Of a stretch of 64,000 bases of DNA, positions 28,442-38,202 are shown piece after piece (position 1 is the first letter of the stretch; each line of letters opens with the position of its first letter). The stretch spans positions 105,051 through 169,050 of the forward strand of contig PNNO01000001.1 in NCBI GenBank assembly GCA_013824265.1, written 5' to 3'. A program made the translations under genes and the position numbers. The notes beneath the pieces were generated by a model, which saw only the letters and a program-made list of their open reading frames with translations, ran no database searches and was not told the origin of the DNA. Source of the DNA: a bacterium (lineage in GTDB: Bacteria > Patescibacteriota > Gracilibacteria > UBA1369 > PNNO01).

Positions 28442-30964
28442 CTACTCCATGATGTAGTAGTAATTGTCGTCAATACCTCCAACTTCAACAGAGTTTACTT
28501 CTTTAAAGTCATTGGCCGTATCGTTTGCCATTACCATTCCTTTTGAAACCGTATAAAGGAATTTTCCGATATAAAGAACTCTTTCTATATCTTTATCTCC
28601 ATACCAGTAATAACCCGCCTTTTCGGCAATTTCAGTTTCATCGTAATGAGTAATCTTTGCCTTTAGATTAAATCCGTTTACAAGGTCTATTCCGTAAACA
28701 TATGCTCCCTGGAAAACAGGAGATCCATACTCACTTCCGGAAGCATTTGGATCATTCTTTATTTCATCCGAAAGCTCGGCAACCGTTACCGGGAAAGCAA
28801 ATAAGTTCTTTTCTTTGTCAAAAAGCAAAGCTTTGTGATCATACAAAAGAGGGCTGTCCGTTCCCCTGTCTCCGATTATTTCGGTAAACATCTGCTTTGG
28901 ATTTTCAACATCGGTAACATCAAACATCGCAATTTTAATTCCCTGGTACCATTCAAAATTCTGATTCCAATCGATCTCTTCCTGTTCTGTAGGCATAACG
29001 GTATCTTTTCCAAACCCGATTATATGGTTTTCATCATATGGGTGAAGATAATCGCTGTAACCAGGAATTTTTAATTTCCCAAGAACACTTGGACCTTTTG
29101 GATCTGACATATCTATAACAAAGAACGGATCGATTTTTTTAAATGTAACCATGTAAAGACGATCACCGATGAACCTTGTTGAATAGATTGATTCTCCCGG
29201 AGCAATGCCTTCAAGCTTTCCTGTCATGTCCATGTTCTCATCAAGAACATATACGTTGTTTGTTGAAGTTCCATCCCATGAATTACCCTTTGTGGTCGCA
29301 ATTCTAAAGTAGCTGTCATTCTCATCCATTGAGAACTGATTCAAGATTGTTCCCGGAACTTTTCCTTTACCTTGGAACTCAACGTTCTCTTTATCGAGAG
29401 CAAATTTATAAACGTTTGTGCTTTCGCTTGAAGTTTCGTAATCCCAGTTCCACTCAGTCGCTGCCACATACATATTCTCGCGTGAAGAATAAATATTTCC
29501 GGCAGAGCCAAGTACAACTTCCTTGGAAATTTCACCGCTCGCTTCGTTTACAGGAATTCCGGCGACGATCAAATAATCCGCAGACTCAAAGGCCGGAACA
29601 TACTTAACGTCGGTACATCCAACCAAAGGTTTTGCAGTGTCGTCGCCTGTGTCTTTATATCTTGGCAGAATTTCATCTACATTCTCTATTGTGTCGTAAG
29701 CATAAAATCCAGGACGACTCAAAACCATGTAAACCATATCATCAACCTTTCTTGACTGAGTATATGACCCTTCAAACTCAAGAGTTCTAAACTCCTTAAT
29801 ATTTGATTTATCCGTAATGTCAAAAACAAACACCTTTGAAATTGAGCCTCCGTAGTAAGGGTAAGGCATTATCTTTGCGTCTGTTCTTAAAACAGGATAC
29901 GGATAAGAGTAATAAGACTGTCCAAGAACTATCAATTTGTTACCGTCAACATACATGTCCGAAGGAGAGAATCCGTCATCATCAAATTCTATTGCGTCCA
30001 TCTCCACCATACCTGCCGCAGGGTAAGCTCTTACAACTCGTATGGTGCTTCCTTTAACAATGTAGATATATTCTCCATCCGTCTTTACAATGTCAGCCTC
30101 ATCAACACCTTCAACCTGAACATTTGTTGTTGAATAATTTCCATCGGTACTTCCACCGCCGGTAAGAACAGCCTCGTTTTCAGCGCTCTTTTCAACCGTT
30201 GGGGCAGACGCCGTAGTGTCCATAGCAGCTTCCTCAACCATTAATGCATCACGGTAGTAATATCCGTTATAAGCAAGTGCGTCTTCAAACTTATCCTGAA
30301 GAACCGAACACGAACTTATTGTGTGCATCTGTTGAGCCTCAGTTGTCCTGCTTAAATCTTCATAATAATTTGTTTCTTCCTTTTGCTGTGTTTTTATTCT
30401 CCACATCATCTCGGCCATCTCTCCCCTGTTGATATATTGATCAAAAGTATCAACGGAAGTCGGAATTGCCTGGCTTTCTTCAAGAGCCATTACATATTTC
30501 TGGAACCACTCGTCAGAATAAGCTTCGTCCAAACCAAGTTTTAATCCGTTTGAAACAATCTTCCCGGCCTCAACAAAATTTATTGGACGTTCCGGTTTAA
30601 AATCTCCGTCCGGATAACCACTAAGAAGACCAAGCGATTTTGCCTTACAAACATATGGAGCAAACCACTGGTCAGTTACATCCGGAAAACAGTTTCCGCC
30701 TTCAGGCTCATAGCCGGAAGCAAGAAGTGCTATTTTTGTAAACTCCGCACGATTAATCGTGTTCTCGGGTTTAAAAGTCCCGTCATCGTAACCTTCAACA
30801 ACCTGAAGGTCTTTTAAATAACCAACCGCGCTGTAATAATCATACGTGGTTGGAACGTCATTAAAAGCATTTGCGCTCTGCGCACCTGCAATAGACGCCT
30901 GCATGAAGCTTGTTACTGTAAGCGCAATCAGCGCAATAACAGCCCCGGCTCGTTTGATAACCAT
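28442..30964 (-). CDS. secreted S-layer-homology protein with beta-propeller domain (PF09826-like)
   Basis: An 840-residue exported protein. Residues 1-32 form a signal peptide (VIALIALTVTSFMQASIAGAQS, cut near Ala-Gln). About 33-195 hold three SLH units (FNDVPTTYDYYSAVGYLKD, GYDDGTFKPENTINRAEF, GYPDGDFKPERPINFVEAGK), which anchor proteins to cell-wall polymers. From about 270 on, YSTTNVQVEGVDEADIVKTD begins the secreted beta-propeller family, continuing with repeated YIYIV/DRLYMV blades. Likely a cell-surface protein of unknown ligand. It lies inverted between rpsG and fusA with its own terminator. Confidence 0.88.
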   Translation of the reverse strand: MVIKRAGAVIALIALTVTSFMQASIAGAQSANAFNDVPTTYDYYSAVGYLKDLQVVEGYDDGTFKPENTINRAEFTKIALLASGYEPEGGNCFPDVTDQWFAPYVCKAKSLGLLSGYPDGDFKPERPINFVEAGKIVSNGLKLGLDEAYSDEWFQKYVMALEESQAIPTSVDTFDQYINRGEMAEMMWRIKTQQKEETNYYEDLSRTTEAQQMHTISSCSVLQDKFEDALAYNGYYYRDALMVEEAAMDTTASAPTVEKSAENEAVLTGGGSTDGNYSTTNVQVEGVDEADIVKTDGEYIYIVKGSTIRVVRAYPAAGMVEMDAIEFDDDGFSPSDMYVDGNKLIVLGQSYYSYPYPVLRTDAKIMPYPYYGGSISKVFVFDITDKSNIKEFRTLEFEGSYTQSRKVDDMVYMVLSRPGFYAYDTIENVDEILPRYKDTGDDTAKPLVGCTDVKYVPAFESADYLIVAGIPVNEASGEISKEVVLGSAGNIYSSRENMYVAATEWNWDYETSSESTNVYKFALDKENVEFQGKGKVPGTILNQFSMDENDSYFRIATTKGNSWDGTSTNNVYVLDENMDMTGKLEGIAPGESIYSTRFIGDRLYMVTFKKIDPFFVIDMSDPKGPSVLGKLKIPGYSDYLHPYDENHIIGFGKDTVMPTEQEEIDWNQNFEWYQGIKIAMFDVTDVENPKQMFTEIIGDRGTDSPLLYDHKALLFDKEKNLFAFPVTVAELSDEIKNDPNASGSEYGSPVFQGAYVYGIDLVNGFNLKAKITHYDETEIAEKAGYYWYGDKDIERVLYIGKFLYTVSKGMVMANDTANDFKEVNSVEVGGIDDNYYYIME

Positions 30965-31045
30965 ATCAAAGAGGTTAAATAATTTTCAATCTTTTACAAG
31001 TATAACAGTAACTTGAAATTACAAAAGAGTGTTGACGTATATCCA

Positions 31046-31073
31046 TTGACTTTCCATAGTAAATTCCTATAAT
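31046..31073 (+). promoter_or_regulatory. fusA promoter
   Basis: TTGACT (31046-31051), 16-base spacer, perfect TATAAT (31068-31073). The leader before fusA contains a small stem ATCGT/ACGAT near 31085-31100. Confidence 0.8.
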
Positions 31074-31135
31074 ACCCGTGGCTATCGTCTATACACGATT
31101 CGCTAATTTTTACTGTTAATTTAACTAAAATACAC

Positions 31136-33220
31136 ATGTCTGCAGACCTGAGAAACATCCGTAATATTGGTATTATAGCCCATATTGATGCGGGAAAAAC
31201 AACTGTATCAGAGCGCGTTCTTTTTTACACCGGTAAAAAACATAAGATTGGAGAGACTCACGAAGGAGCTGCCGATATGGACTGGATGGAACAGGAAAAA
31301 GAAAGAGGAATTACAATTACGTCTGCGGCAACAACCTGCTTCTGGAAAGACATTAAGATCAATCTTATCGACACTCCGGGACACGTTGATTTTACGGCTG
31401 AGGTTGAACGATCTCTACGTGTACTTGATGGAGGATGTGTCGTTTTTGATGGTTCACAGGGAGTTGAACCACAATCTGAAACAGTATGGAGACAGGCGGA
31501 TAAATACGAAGTTCCACGAATCGCTTTTATAAATAAAATGGACAAAATGGGTGCGGATTTTTATATGAGTTTGGACTCCATCCACACACGACTTAATAAA
31601 AATGCTGTGGCAATTCAGCTTCCCGTAGGTGCTGAAGGAACTTTTGAAGGAGTAATAGATTTAATAGAACAAAAGGCTTATCACTTTGAAGGAAGTTTTG
31701 GTGAGAACATTGTTGAGTTCCCTATCCCGGAAGACATGAAAGGAAAAGTGGAAGAATATAGAAATGTAATGATTGAAAAAGCATCCGAGTGTGACGACGA
31801 AACAATGGAAAAATATATCGAAGGAAAAGAAATTTCAATTGATGAAATTAAAAAAGCTATAAGAAAAGGAACCGTTTCAAATTCAATCTATCCGGTTTTA
31901 TGCGGAACCGCCCTTCAAAACAAGGGTGTACAGCTTATGCTTGATGCGGTAAGAGACTATCTTCCTTCTCCTATGGATATCCCGCCAATCAAGGGAACAA
32001 ATCCAAGAACCGGGGCGGACGAAGTAAGAGAAGCGGATGAAACCAAACCGTTTGCCGCACTTGCATTCAAAATTGCAACCGACCCTTACGTTGGAAAACT
32101 TTGCTTCTTTAGAGTTTATAGCGGAAAGCTTACTGCCGGAAGTTATGTATACAACACAACAACGGGACAAAAAGAACGTATCGGACGAATCTTGCAGATG
32201 CACGCAAACAGTCGTGAAGAAATTAAGGAAGTTAAAGCGGGAGATATTGCCGCTACTGTTGGTTTAAAAAACACAATGACCGGAAACACTCTTTGTGACG
32301 AAGATCACGAGGTAATCCTTGAATCGATCGAATTCCCTGTTCCGGTTATATCAATCGCAATCGAACCAAAGACAAAGGCCGATCAGGAAAAGATGGGTAT
32401 CGCTCTTCAAAAACTTACCGAAGAAGATCCAACGTTCCAAACATATACAGATGAAGAAACAGCTCAAACAATTATTTCAGGAATGGGAGAGCTTCATCTT
32501 GAAATCATTGTTGACCGTATGAGAAGAGAATTTAAAGTTGAAGCAAATGTTGGTAAACCACAGGTTGCTTACAGAGAAACCATTCAGAACGAAATCCAGA
32601 TGGAAGAAAAATACGCAAAGCAATCTGGTGGACGTGGTCAATATGGGCACGTACTTATGCGATTTTATCCGCAAGAACCTGGAAAGGGTTATGAATTCGT
32701 TGATAAAGTGGTTGGAGGAAAAATCCCAAGAGAATATATTCAGCCGGTTAATAAGGGTGTTGAAGAAGCAATGACGCGTGGTGTTATCGCCGGATATCCA
32801 ATGGTTGATATTAAAGCGGAACTTTACGATGGTTCTTACCACGATGTGGATTCATCGGAAATGGCGTTCAAAATCGCCGGCTCTATGTGTTTCCAAAATG
32901 CCGCGAAAAGAGCAAACCCTGTTCTACTTGAACCGATAATGAAAGTTGAAGTAGTAACTCCTGAAGAATACTTCGGCGATGTAATGGGTAACTTGAGCTC
33001 ACGAAGAGGACAAATAGTTGAAAGTGGAGACAGAGGAAATGCAAAATTCATCAAGTGTGAAGTTCCTTTGAGCGAAATGTTCGGATACACAACAGATCTT
33101 CGTTCTATGACGCAAGGTCGCGCAACTTCTACAATGGAATTCGGTCACTATTCAAAAGTTCCAAAGAACGTTGAAGAAAAGGTTGTTGCCGAACGCGGAG
33201 GAGTTGTAAAGAGAGCTTAA
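31136..33220 (+). CDS. fusA: elongation factor G
   Basis: GTPase that drives translocation on the ribosome. G1 AHIDAGKTT, switch region with [15 protein letters not shown]3 [10 protein letters not shown]4 [10 protein letters not shown] and the C-terminal domains ([29 protein letters not shown]) are intact. Length 694 is normal. It is followed after about 100 bases by tuf, which has its own promoter, so part of the str order (fusA-tuf) is kept. Confidence 0.98.
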   Translation: MSADLRNIRNIGIIAHIDAGKTTVSERVLFYTGKKHKIGETHEGAADMDWMEQEKERGITITSAATTCFWKDIKINLIDTPGHVDFTAEVERSLRVLDGGCVVFDGSQGVEPQSETVWRQADKYEVPRIAFINKMDKMGADFYMSLDSIHTRLNKNAVAIQLPVGAEGTFEGVIDLIEQKAYHFEGSFGENIVEFPIPEDMKGKVEEYRNVMIEKASECDDETMEKYIEGKEISIDEIKKAIRKGTVSNSIYPVLCGTALQNKGVQLMLDAVRDYLPSPMDIPPIKGTNPRTGADEVREADETKPFAALAFKIATDPYVGKLCFFRVYSGKLTAGSYVYNTTTGQKERIGRILQMHANSREEIKEVKAGDIAATVGLKNTMTGNTLCDEDHEVILESIEFPVPVISIAIEPKTKADQEKMGIALQKLTEEDPTFQTYTDEETAQTIISGMGELHLEIIVDRMRREFKVEANVGKPQVAYRETIQNEIQMEEKYAKQSGGRGQYGHVLMRFYPQEPGKGYEFVDKVVGGKIPREYIQPVNKGVEEAMTRGVIAGYPMVDIKAELYDGSYHDVDSSEMAFKIAGSMCFQNAAKRANPVLLEPIMKVEVVTPEEYFGDVMGNLSSRRGQIVESGDRGNAKFIKCEVPLSEMFGYTTDLRSMTQGRATSTMEFGHYSKVPKNVEEKVVAERGGVVKRA

Positions 33221-33235
33221 CAGAAGAAAAATAGC

Positions 33236-33264
33236 TTGCATTTGGAAGTCAGTTTAGCTAATAT
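33236..33264 (+). promoter_or_regulatory. tuf promoter
   Basis: TTGCAT (33236-33241), 17-base spacer, TAATAT (33259-33264), in the fusA-tuf gap. Confidence 0.8.
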
Positions 33265-33272
33265 CTCTTAGC

Positions 33273-33292
33273 GTTTGGGGGAACCCTCAAAC
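33273..33292 (+). promoter_or_regulatory. hairpin in the tuf leader
   Basis: GTTTGGGG and CCCTCAAAC form an 8-9 bp stem with one G-U pair and a tiny loop, right at the expected 5' end of the tuf mRNA. It may stabilise the transcript; no T run follows, so it is not a terminator. Confidence 0.5.
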
Positions 33293-33326
33293 AGCAATCA
33301 AAAATTATACTTAATAACCAACTCTC

Positions 33327-34520
33327 ATGGCTGAACAAGAAAAGTTTGATCGTTCGAAGCCTCACGTTAATGTGGGAACAATTGGTCACGTTGATCACGG
33401 AAAAACCACGTTGACCGCTGCAATTACTGCCGTAGCTGCCGCTAAATTTCCAGGAGTTAACAAGGCGGTCGCATTCGACCAAATTGATAACGCTCCAGAA
33501 GAAAGAGAAAGAGGAATTACGATCGCAACATCTCATCAAGAGTACACAACTGATAAGAGACACTATGCGCACGTTGACTGTCCGGGACATGCCGATTATG
33601 TAAAGAACATGATTACCGGTGCCGCTCAAATGGACGGCGCGATCCTTGTTGTATCTGCAGCAGACGGACCTATGCCACAAACTCGTGAACATATCCTTCT
33701 TGCTCATCAGGTAAACGTACCATACATCATTGTTTTCCTAAACAAGATGGATGCTGCCGATCCTGAGGTTGCTGAACTTGCAGAAATGGAAGTTCGAGAC
33801 CTTCTTACAAAATATGAATATCCTGGAGACACAATCCCTGTAATAAAGGGATCTGCTCTTAAGGCACTTGAAAATCCAACAGGACCTGATGCTGAGCCTA
33901 TCATTGAGCTTCTTAAGACCCTTGATGAATACATTCCTGAACCGAAAAGAGAAATTGATAAACCTTTCTTGATGCCGGTTGAAGACGTATTCTCTATTAA
34001 AGGAAGAGGAACTGTTGCAACAGGACGTATCGACCAAGGTATCGTTAAGGTAAATGAAGAAATTGAAATCGTTGGAATCAAGGATACAAGAAAAGTTATT
34101 GTTACCGGAGTTGAGATGTTTAAGAAACTTCTTGATGAAGGACGTGCAGGTGATAACGTAGGTCTTCTTCTTCGAGGTATTGAACGTGAAGAAATCGAAC
34201 GAGGACAGGTACTTGCAAAACCGGGAACAATTAAACCACACACTAAGTTTGAATCTGAAGTTTACATCCTTACAAAAGAAGAAGGTGGAAGACACACTCC
34301 ATTCTTTAAGGGATACAAACCTCAATTCTATATCAGAACTACAGATGTAACAGGTTCAATTGAACTTCCTGCTGACGTAGAGATGGTAATGCCTGGAGAT
34401 AACGTAAAAATGAAAGTTGAACTTGGAACTCCAATCGCTCTTGACGCTGGTCAGAGATTCGCTATCCGTGAAGGAGGACGAACAGTTGGAGCCGGAGTTG
34501 TATCTGCAATCATTGGTTAA
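33327..34520 (+). CDS. tuf: elongation factor Tu
   Basis: Delivers aminoacyl-tRNA to the ribosome. GTPase motifs [44 protein letters not shown] (start), NKMDAADPE and SALKALE are present, then domains 2 and 3 ([47 protein letters not shown]). Length 397 is standard. Only one tuf copy is in the window. It ends with a strong terminator. Confidence 0.98.
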   Translation: MAEQEKFDRSKPHVNVGTIGHVDHGKTTLTAAITAVAAAKFPGVNKAVAFDQIDNAPEERERGITIATSHQEYTTDKRHYAHVDCPGHADYVKNMITGAAQMDGAILVVSAADGPMPQTREHILLAHQVNVPYIIVFLNKMDAADPEVAELAEMEVRDLLTKYEYPGDTIPVIKGSALKALENPTGPDAEPIIELLKTLDEYIPEPKREIDKPFLMPVEDVFSIKGRGTVATGRIDQGIVKVNEEIEIVGIKDTRKVIVTGVEMFKKLLDEGRAGDNVGLLLRGIEREEIERGQVLAKPGTIKPHTKFESEVYILTKEEGGRHTPFFKGYKPQFYIRTTDVTGSIELPADVEMVMPGDNVKMKVELGTPIALDAGQRFAIREGGRTVGAGVVSAIIG

Positions 34521-34536
34521 TTTATAGTCCTAGTCG

Positions 34537-34570
34537 AAAAGCCCTGCCGTAAAAGGCGGGGCTTTTTTTT
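34537..34570 (+). terminator. Rho-independent terminator after tuf
   Basis: AAGCCCTGCC pairs with GGCGGGGCTT around GTAAAA, followed by eight T. Confidence 0.92.
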
Positions 34571-34587
34571 GCCTTAAAAACATTTTC

Positions 34588-34615
34588 TTGACTTAAATAC
34601 TTTTTTCCTTAAAAT
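34588..34615 (+). promoter_or_regulatory. rpsJ promoter
   Basis: TTGACT (34588-34593), 16-base spacer, TAAAAT (34610-34615), just after the tuf terminator. Confidence 0.75.
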
Positions 34616-34621
34616 GGTGAG

Positions 34622-34686
34622 GCAACAAAAAGTTGCTTCTTGTTTTTAAGAAGCACTTCGCTGGAAGGAACTCCTTCAGGCGGAAA
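34622..34686 (+). promoter_or_regulatory. leader of rpsJ with three consecutive hairpins
   Basis: GCAAC/GTTGC (34622-34626 with 34632-34636), GCTTCTT/AAGAAGC (34635-34641 with 34648-34654) and an imperfect CGCTGGAAGGA/TCCTTCAGGCG stem (about 34659-34683). The roughly 150-base leader resembles those used for r-protein autoregulation, but no known family was recognised. Confidence 0.45.
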
Positions 34687-34769
34687 AACCCGGAAAAACT
34701 TTATTATCTTTCGCTAAAAGTGAACCGGGAAGTTGCATTCTCGGTATTTTTTCTAACCCAAAGGTAAAG

Positions 34770-35093
34770 ATGGCAAACAACCAAAAGATCAGAATCAAGC
34801 TTCGTTCTTATGACCACAAGGTCATAGATGATAGCGCAAGACTTATTATCGACACAGCGGTAAGAACAGGCGCGATCATTAACGGACCTATTCCCCTTCC
34901 TACAAAGACTGAAAAATACACAGTGAACAAATCTACATTCGTTCACAAGACATCACGCGAACAGTTCGAAATCCGAACACACAAGAGACTTATAGATATT
35001 TCCGAAAGCACACCTAAGACAATAGAATCTCTTTCCAATCTAAGTTTGCCTGCCGGCGTTGATATCGAGATAAAGATGCTCGTAAATAACTAA
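34770..35093 (+). CDS. rpsJ: 30S ribosomal protein S10
   Basis: uS10 of the 30S head, also NusE in antitermination. [20 protein letters not shown] and [22 protein letters not shown] (start) and [14 protein letters not shown] are classical. Length 107 is normal. It is a single-gene unit: the next gene is on the other strand and rplC starts 1.57 kb away with its own promoter, so the S10 operon is split here. Confidence 0.97.
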   Translation: MANNQKIRIKLRSYDHKVIDDSARLIIDTAVRTGAIINGPIPLPTKTEKYTVNKSTFVHKTSREQFEIRTHKRLIDISESTPKTIESLSNLSLPAGVDIEIKMLVNN

Positions 35094-35096
35094 AAA

Positions 35097-35753
35097 TTAA
35101 TTTTCAAAAACCTCTTCTTTCTCACCAAGAATTGGTTCCGGATGACTTATGTGTACCTGCCACATCGCAAGAAGCGTGGCAGGTATTTCACGTAGATCGT
35201 AATAAAACTGATCCACATATTCCTGCCTGCTGGCCGACACTCCAATACTATCAAGTCCAATTGCATTGCATGTATAAAGCGCCCTATATAAATGATATTC
35301 CTGTGTAACCAAAATTACATCATTCAACTGAAAAATCTCTTTGGCACGATAACACGTATCGTAAGTTCTTCTTCCTGCGTAATCCAAAACAATATCTTCT
35401 TCCGGAACGGAAAGAAGCATGGCATACCTTTGCATAACCTGGGGCTCGTTGTAATGAGTAACCCTGTTATCGCCTGACATTATTATCTTATCAACTTTTC
35501 CATTGTTATAAAGGTCAACGGCCGTAACTATTCTATCTCTAAGTATATCACTTGGAAGTCTTGTATTTGGGTTTATAGAAGCTCCAAATACAATTGCAGC
35601 CGATTTGGAAGGAATCTCATCCATTGCTTTGTAGTCGTATATCATATCGCCAACCGTATTGTGAGCAACAAGAAGTAGCACCGCACAAAAACCAATAAGC
35701 AGTAGTACTGCGGCAAACAAAATAGATATGTTTTTTTTCGTGAATATAACCAT
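35097..35753 (-). CDS. DUF218 (YdcF/SanA-like) membrane-anchored protein
   Basis: A 218-residue protein with an N-terminal transmembrane segment (about 9-30, ISILFAAVLLLIGFCAVLLLV) and a DUF218 fold: AAIVFGASINPNTRLPSDILRDR, IIMSGDNRVTHYNEPQVM, VLDYAGRRTYDTCYRAKEIF and VILVTQEYHLYRALYTC. SanA-type proteins affect envelope permeability; enzymatic activity is unproven. It sits tail-to-tail with rpsJ (3-base gap) and breaks the S10 operon. Confidence 0.87.
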   Translation of the reverse strand: MVIFTKKNISILFAAVLLLIGFCAVLLLVAHNTVGDMIYDYKAMDEIPSKSAAIVFGASINPNTRLPSDILRDRIVTAVDLYNNGKVDKIIMSGDNRVTHYNEPQVMQRYAMLLSVPEEDIVLDYAGRRTYDTCYRAKEIFQLNDVILVTQEYHLYRALYTCNAIGLDSIGVSASRQEYVDQFYYDLREIPATLLAMWQVHISHPEPILGEKEEVFEN

Positions 35754-35771
35754 TTATGTACCTCTGGGGCG

Positions 35772-35800
35772 TTGTTAATCCATGCTGTTTCTGGTACAAT
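35772..35800 (+). promoter_or_regulatory. promoter of the 35830 gene
   Basis: TTGTTA (35772-35777), 17-base spacer, TACAAT (35795-35800), 29 bases before the ATG. Confidence 0.65.
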
Positions 35801-35829
35801 ATACTAATGTATTTTAACAAAAAACAAAA

Positions 35830-36516
35830 ATGGAAAAATATGAATCTGAAAAACCGCTTGAAGAAATGCCAAGTACGGAAGATATCGTTGGTGAATTTGC
35901 AAAAAATTTAATGCCAATAGAGAAAAAAACAGATAAAGAAGGAGATTATTTTGACGTAAATACAAAAAAAATCATTCAATTTGTTAACAGTGGGGAAGGA
36001 ACCAAGAAGCCCATTATTACAAAATGGCTTACAATGTACGCCAAGAACGAAGGATACAATCTTTCCGAACAAGATGTAGCAAAAAAAACGCAAGAAATTT
36101 TAAATTTCCTTTCACCGAAAAACCCTAAGCTACACAAATATCTTACAGAGCTTAGAGAGGCAATACTCGACAAAGGTATGCCTTCTGAAGAAGAGCTCAA
36201 AAAAATATCAGACGCGGTTAGAAACTTCTCGCAAAAATTAACAAATATAGTCACAAAGGTGATTAATTCTTTTGTTATTGAAGATATAAATTCAGGAACA
36301 AGTAATAGGGCCGAAGTAATTAAAAAGTTAATGCCTTCTTTTAAAAAGGCTTTACAAGGAACGGGCTTCGAAATAATTGCGACTGGCAACAAAGTAGAGG
36401 TAACAACATCGAATGCTGCAAAAACCGCAGAAGCAATTAAAGATCCGGAAAAACAAGATGGCATGACAAGCGCAATTCTAAAGCTCAAAAAACCCGAACA
36501 GGTGGCTTCAAAATAA
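35830..36516 (+). CDS. hypothetical protein, 228 residues
   Basis: Family not recognised. The product is soluble and Lys/Glu-rich, with no signal or membrane segment, and mostly helical by composition (KYLTELREAILDKGM, ELKKISDAVRNFSQKL). The C-terminal part has FEIIATGNKVEVTTSNAAKTAEA, suggesting a short beta hairpin. It has a good promoter of its own and lies between rpsJ and rplC, downstream of the inverted DUF218 gene. The rplC promoter starts 14 bases after its stop. Coding character looks native to this genome. Confidence 0.65.
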   Translation: MEKYESEKPLEEMPSTEDIVGEFAKNLMPIEKKTDKEGDYFDVNTKKIIQFVNSGEGTKKPIITKWLTMYAKNEGYNLSEQDVAKKTQEILNFLSPKNPKLHKYLTELREAILDKGMPSEEELKKISDAVRNFSQKLTNIVTKVINSFVIEDINSGTSNRAEVIKKLMPSFKKALQGTGFEIIATGNKVEVTTSNAAKTAEAIKDPEKQDGMTSAILKLKKPEQVASK

Positions 36517-36529
36517 AGGAAAAAAGTCC

Positions 36530-36558
36530 TTGACTTCTAAAAGCACGTTGCTTATACT
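36530..36558 (+). promoter_or_regulatory. promoter of the rplC ribosomal operon
   Basis: TTGACT (36530-36535), 17-base spacer, TATACT (36553-36558). About 100 bases of leader follow, with possible pairing GGCC (36593-36598 region) to GGGCC near 36640. Confidence 0.8.
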
Positions 36559-36662
36559 CTGCTGGCAATGTGTTTTTTTAAGTTACACAAAAAGGCCTAA
36601 GGGCTCCTCTAAACAAGGAAATGCCAATTAAGATCTTTGGGCCAAATTAACCGCTATAAAAC

Positions 36663-37247
36663 ATGCTAGGAATATTAGGAAAAAAAATAGGTATGACTCG
36701 CGTCATCCAAGACGATGGTCGTGTGATCCCAATCACCGTTGTACAATGTGAACCTAACGAGGTTACTCAGGTAAAGACAATGGAGAAAGATGGATATCCG
36801 GCGGTAGTCCTCGGTTTTTCTGCATTAAAAAAGCCGAAGAAAACAAGAAAGTTTCAATTCCAAAGAGAAGTTAGAATTGAAGAAGGCCAGGAATTCACCA
36901 AAGGAGATATTGTCTCGCTCGAGAAATTCAACGAAGTAAAGAAAGTAGTTGTATGCGGAATTTCAAAGGGAAAAGGGTTCCAGGGAGTAATCAAAAGATT
37001 TAACTTTTCAAGAGGCCCTGAGACCCACGGATCACATCACCACAGAGAACCAGGTTCTGTTGGTTCTTGTGCTAAACCTGGACGTGTAGCAAAAGGTAAA
37101 AAGTTACCTGGGCACATGGGTCATCAAAAAGTAACACTTAGTGGTGTTGAAATTGCATATCTTGATGCAAAGAATAATGTTATCGGACTTAAAGGATCAT
37201 TGCCTGGTCCGAACAAAGGATTAATCTTTATTAAAGCAATCGCATGA
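36663..37247 (+). CDS. rplC: 50S ribosomal protein L3
   Basis: uL3, an early 50S assembly protein. LGKKIGMTRVIQDDGRVIPITVVQ (start) and the loop SRGPETHGSHHHREPGSVG with KGKKLPGHMGHQKVT are conserved. Length 194 is slightly short of the 209 of E. coli. It is the first gene of a long r-protein operon, and its TGA stop overlaps the ATG of rplD by four bases (ATGA), evidence that UGA is a stop here. Confidence 0.97.
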   Translation: MLGILGKKIGMTRVIQDDGRVIPITVVQCEPNEVTQVKTMEKDGYPAVVLGFSALKKPKKTRKFQFQREVRIEEGQEFTKGDIVSLEKFNEVKKVVVCGISKGKGFQGVIKRFNFSRGPETHGSHHHREPGSVGSCAKPGRVAKGKKLPGHMGHQKVTLSGVEIAYLDAKNNVIGLKGSLPGPNKGLIFIKAIA

Positions 37248-37879
37248 AAATAGATTTATACGCACAAACCGGTGAGAAAAAAGGACAGATAGAACTTAAT
37301 AAAGAGTTCTTTGAAGTTCCTTATAATCAAGATCTTATTCATCAGGCCCTTGTTAGACAACAGGCAAATGAAAGGGTCGCGATAGCTCATACAAAAGATA
37401 AAGGAGAAGTACGCGGAGGAGGACGAAAACCTTTTAGACAAAAGGGAACAGGAAACGCACGTCAAGGATCAAGAAGAAATCCACACTTCAAGGGAGGAGC
37501 GGTTTCATTTGGACCTAGAAATACAAGAAATTTTGAAGTTGATATGCCAAAGAAACAAAGAAGAAAAGCTTTGTTCTCTGCTTTATCGGTTAAAGCCAAG
37601 AACGATCAAATCATCGCTCTTGAAATGTACGAAGGAGAAGTTAAGACAAGAGCGTTCGCAGATCTTCTAAAGAAACTTCCAATCGAAAGAAATGTACTTG
37701 TTGTTATTCCGGAGAAGAATGAAGTTATACAGAAGTCTACAAACAACCTTACAAACGCAAAAACCATTTTAGTTAATTATTTAAACATCGCCGATCTGCA
37801 AAAGTATCGAAAGGTTTTATTCCTTAAAGATGCGCTTCCAAAGATGGAAGAAATATTTAAATCGGCAAATAAAGCATAA
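37244..37879 (+). CDS. rplD: 50S ribosomal protein L4
   Basis: uL4, lines the exit tunnel and in many bacteria represses its own operon. The tunnel loop VRGGGRKPFRQKGTGNARQGSRRNP (split) and FKGGAVSFGPR are present, along with the C-terminal VLVVIPEKNE and KVLFLKDALPKMEE. Length 211 is normal. Translation is probably coupled to rplC. Confidence 0.97.
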   Translation: MKIDLYAQTGEKKGQIELNKEFFEVPYNQDLIHQALVRQQANERVAIAHTKDKGEVRGGGRKPFRQKGTGNARQGSRRNPHFKGGAVSFGPRNTRNFEVDMPKKQRRKALFSALSVKAKNDQIIALEMYEGEVKTRAFADLLKKLPIERNVLVVIPEKNEVIQKSTNNLTNAKTILVNYLNIADLQKYRKVLFLKDALPKMEEIFKSANKA

Positions 37880-37884
37880 TCACA

Positions 37885-38202
37885 ATGAAAGATTTTCAAA
37901 CAATTATGGGGCCTATAACTACGGAAAAAAGCACTATGCTCTCTGATAAAGGGAAGTATGTGTTTAAGATCAGAAAAGATGCAACGAAAGTGGATGTTAT
38001 GAATGCAATCAAATCAATTTATGGAGTAAATGTGGATAAAGTAACCGTAAGTTACACAAGACCTAAGACAAGAATGGCGCGTGGAAAATATGTTTATGAG
38101 AAAAGAGGCCTTTCAAAGAAGGCTACCGTCACAATTGAGGGCGGAAAAAGCATTGATATTACAAAATTTAAAGATTCTACTAAAAAATCTAAGAAGCAAT
38201 AA
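37885..38202 (+). CDS. rplW: 50S ribosomal protein L23
   Basis: uL23 at the tunnel exit, docking site for trigger factor and SRP. The start GPITTEKSTMLSDKGKYVFKI and the region VNVDKVTVSYTRPKTRMARGKYVYEKRG are typical. Length 105. Its stop overlaps the rplB start by one base (TAATG). Confidence 0.96.
   Translation: MKDFQTIMGPITTEKSTMLSDKGKYVFKIRKDATKVDVMNAIKSIYGVNVDKVTVSYTRPKTRMARGKYVYEKRGLSKKATVTIEGGKSIDITKFKDSTKKSKKQ

Noticed and set aside
37244-37247. UGA read as glycine (Absconditabacteria/Gracilibacteria code)
   Set aside because: UGA ends rplC and the DUF167 gene at the expected places, and conserved glycines are encoded by GGN.
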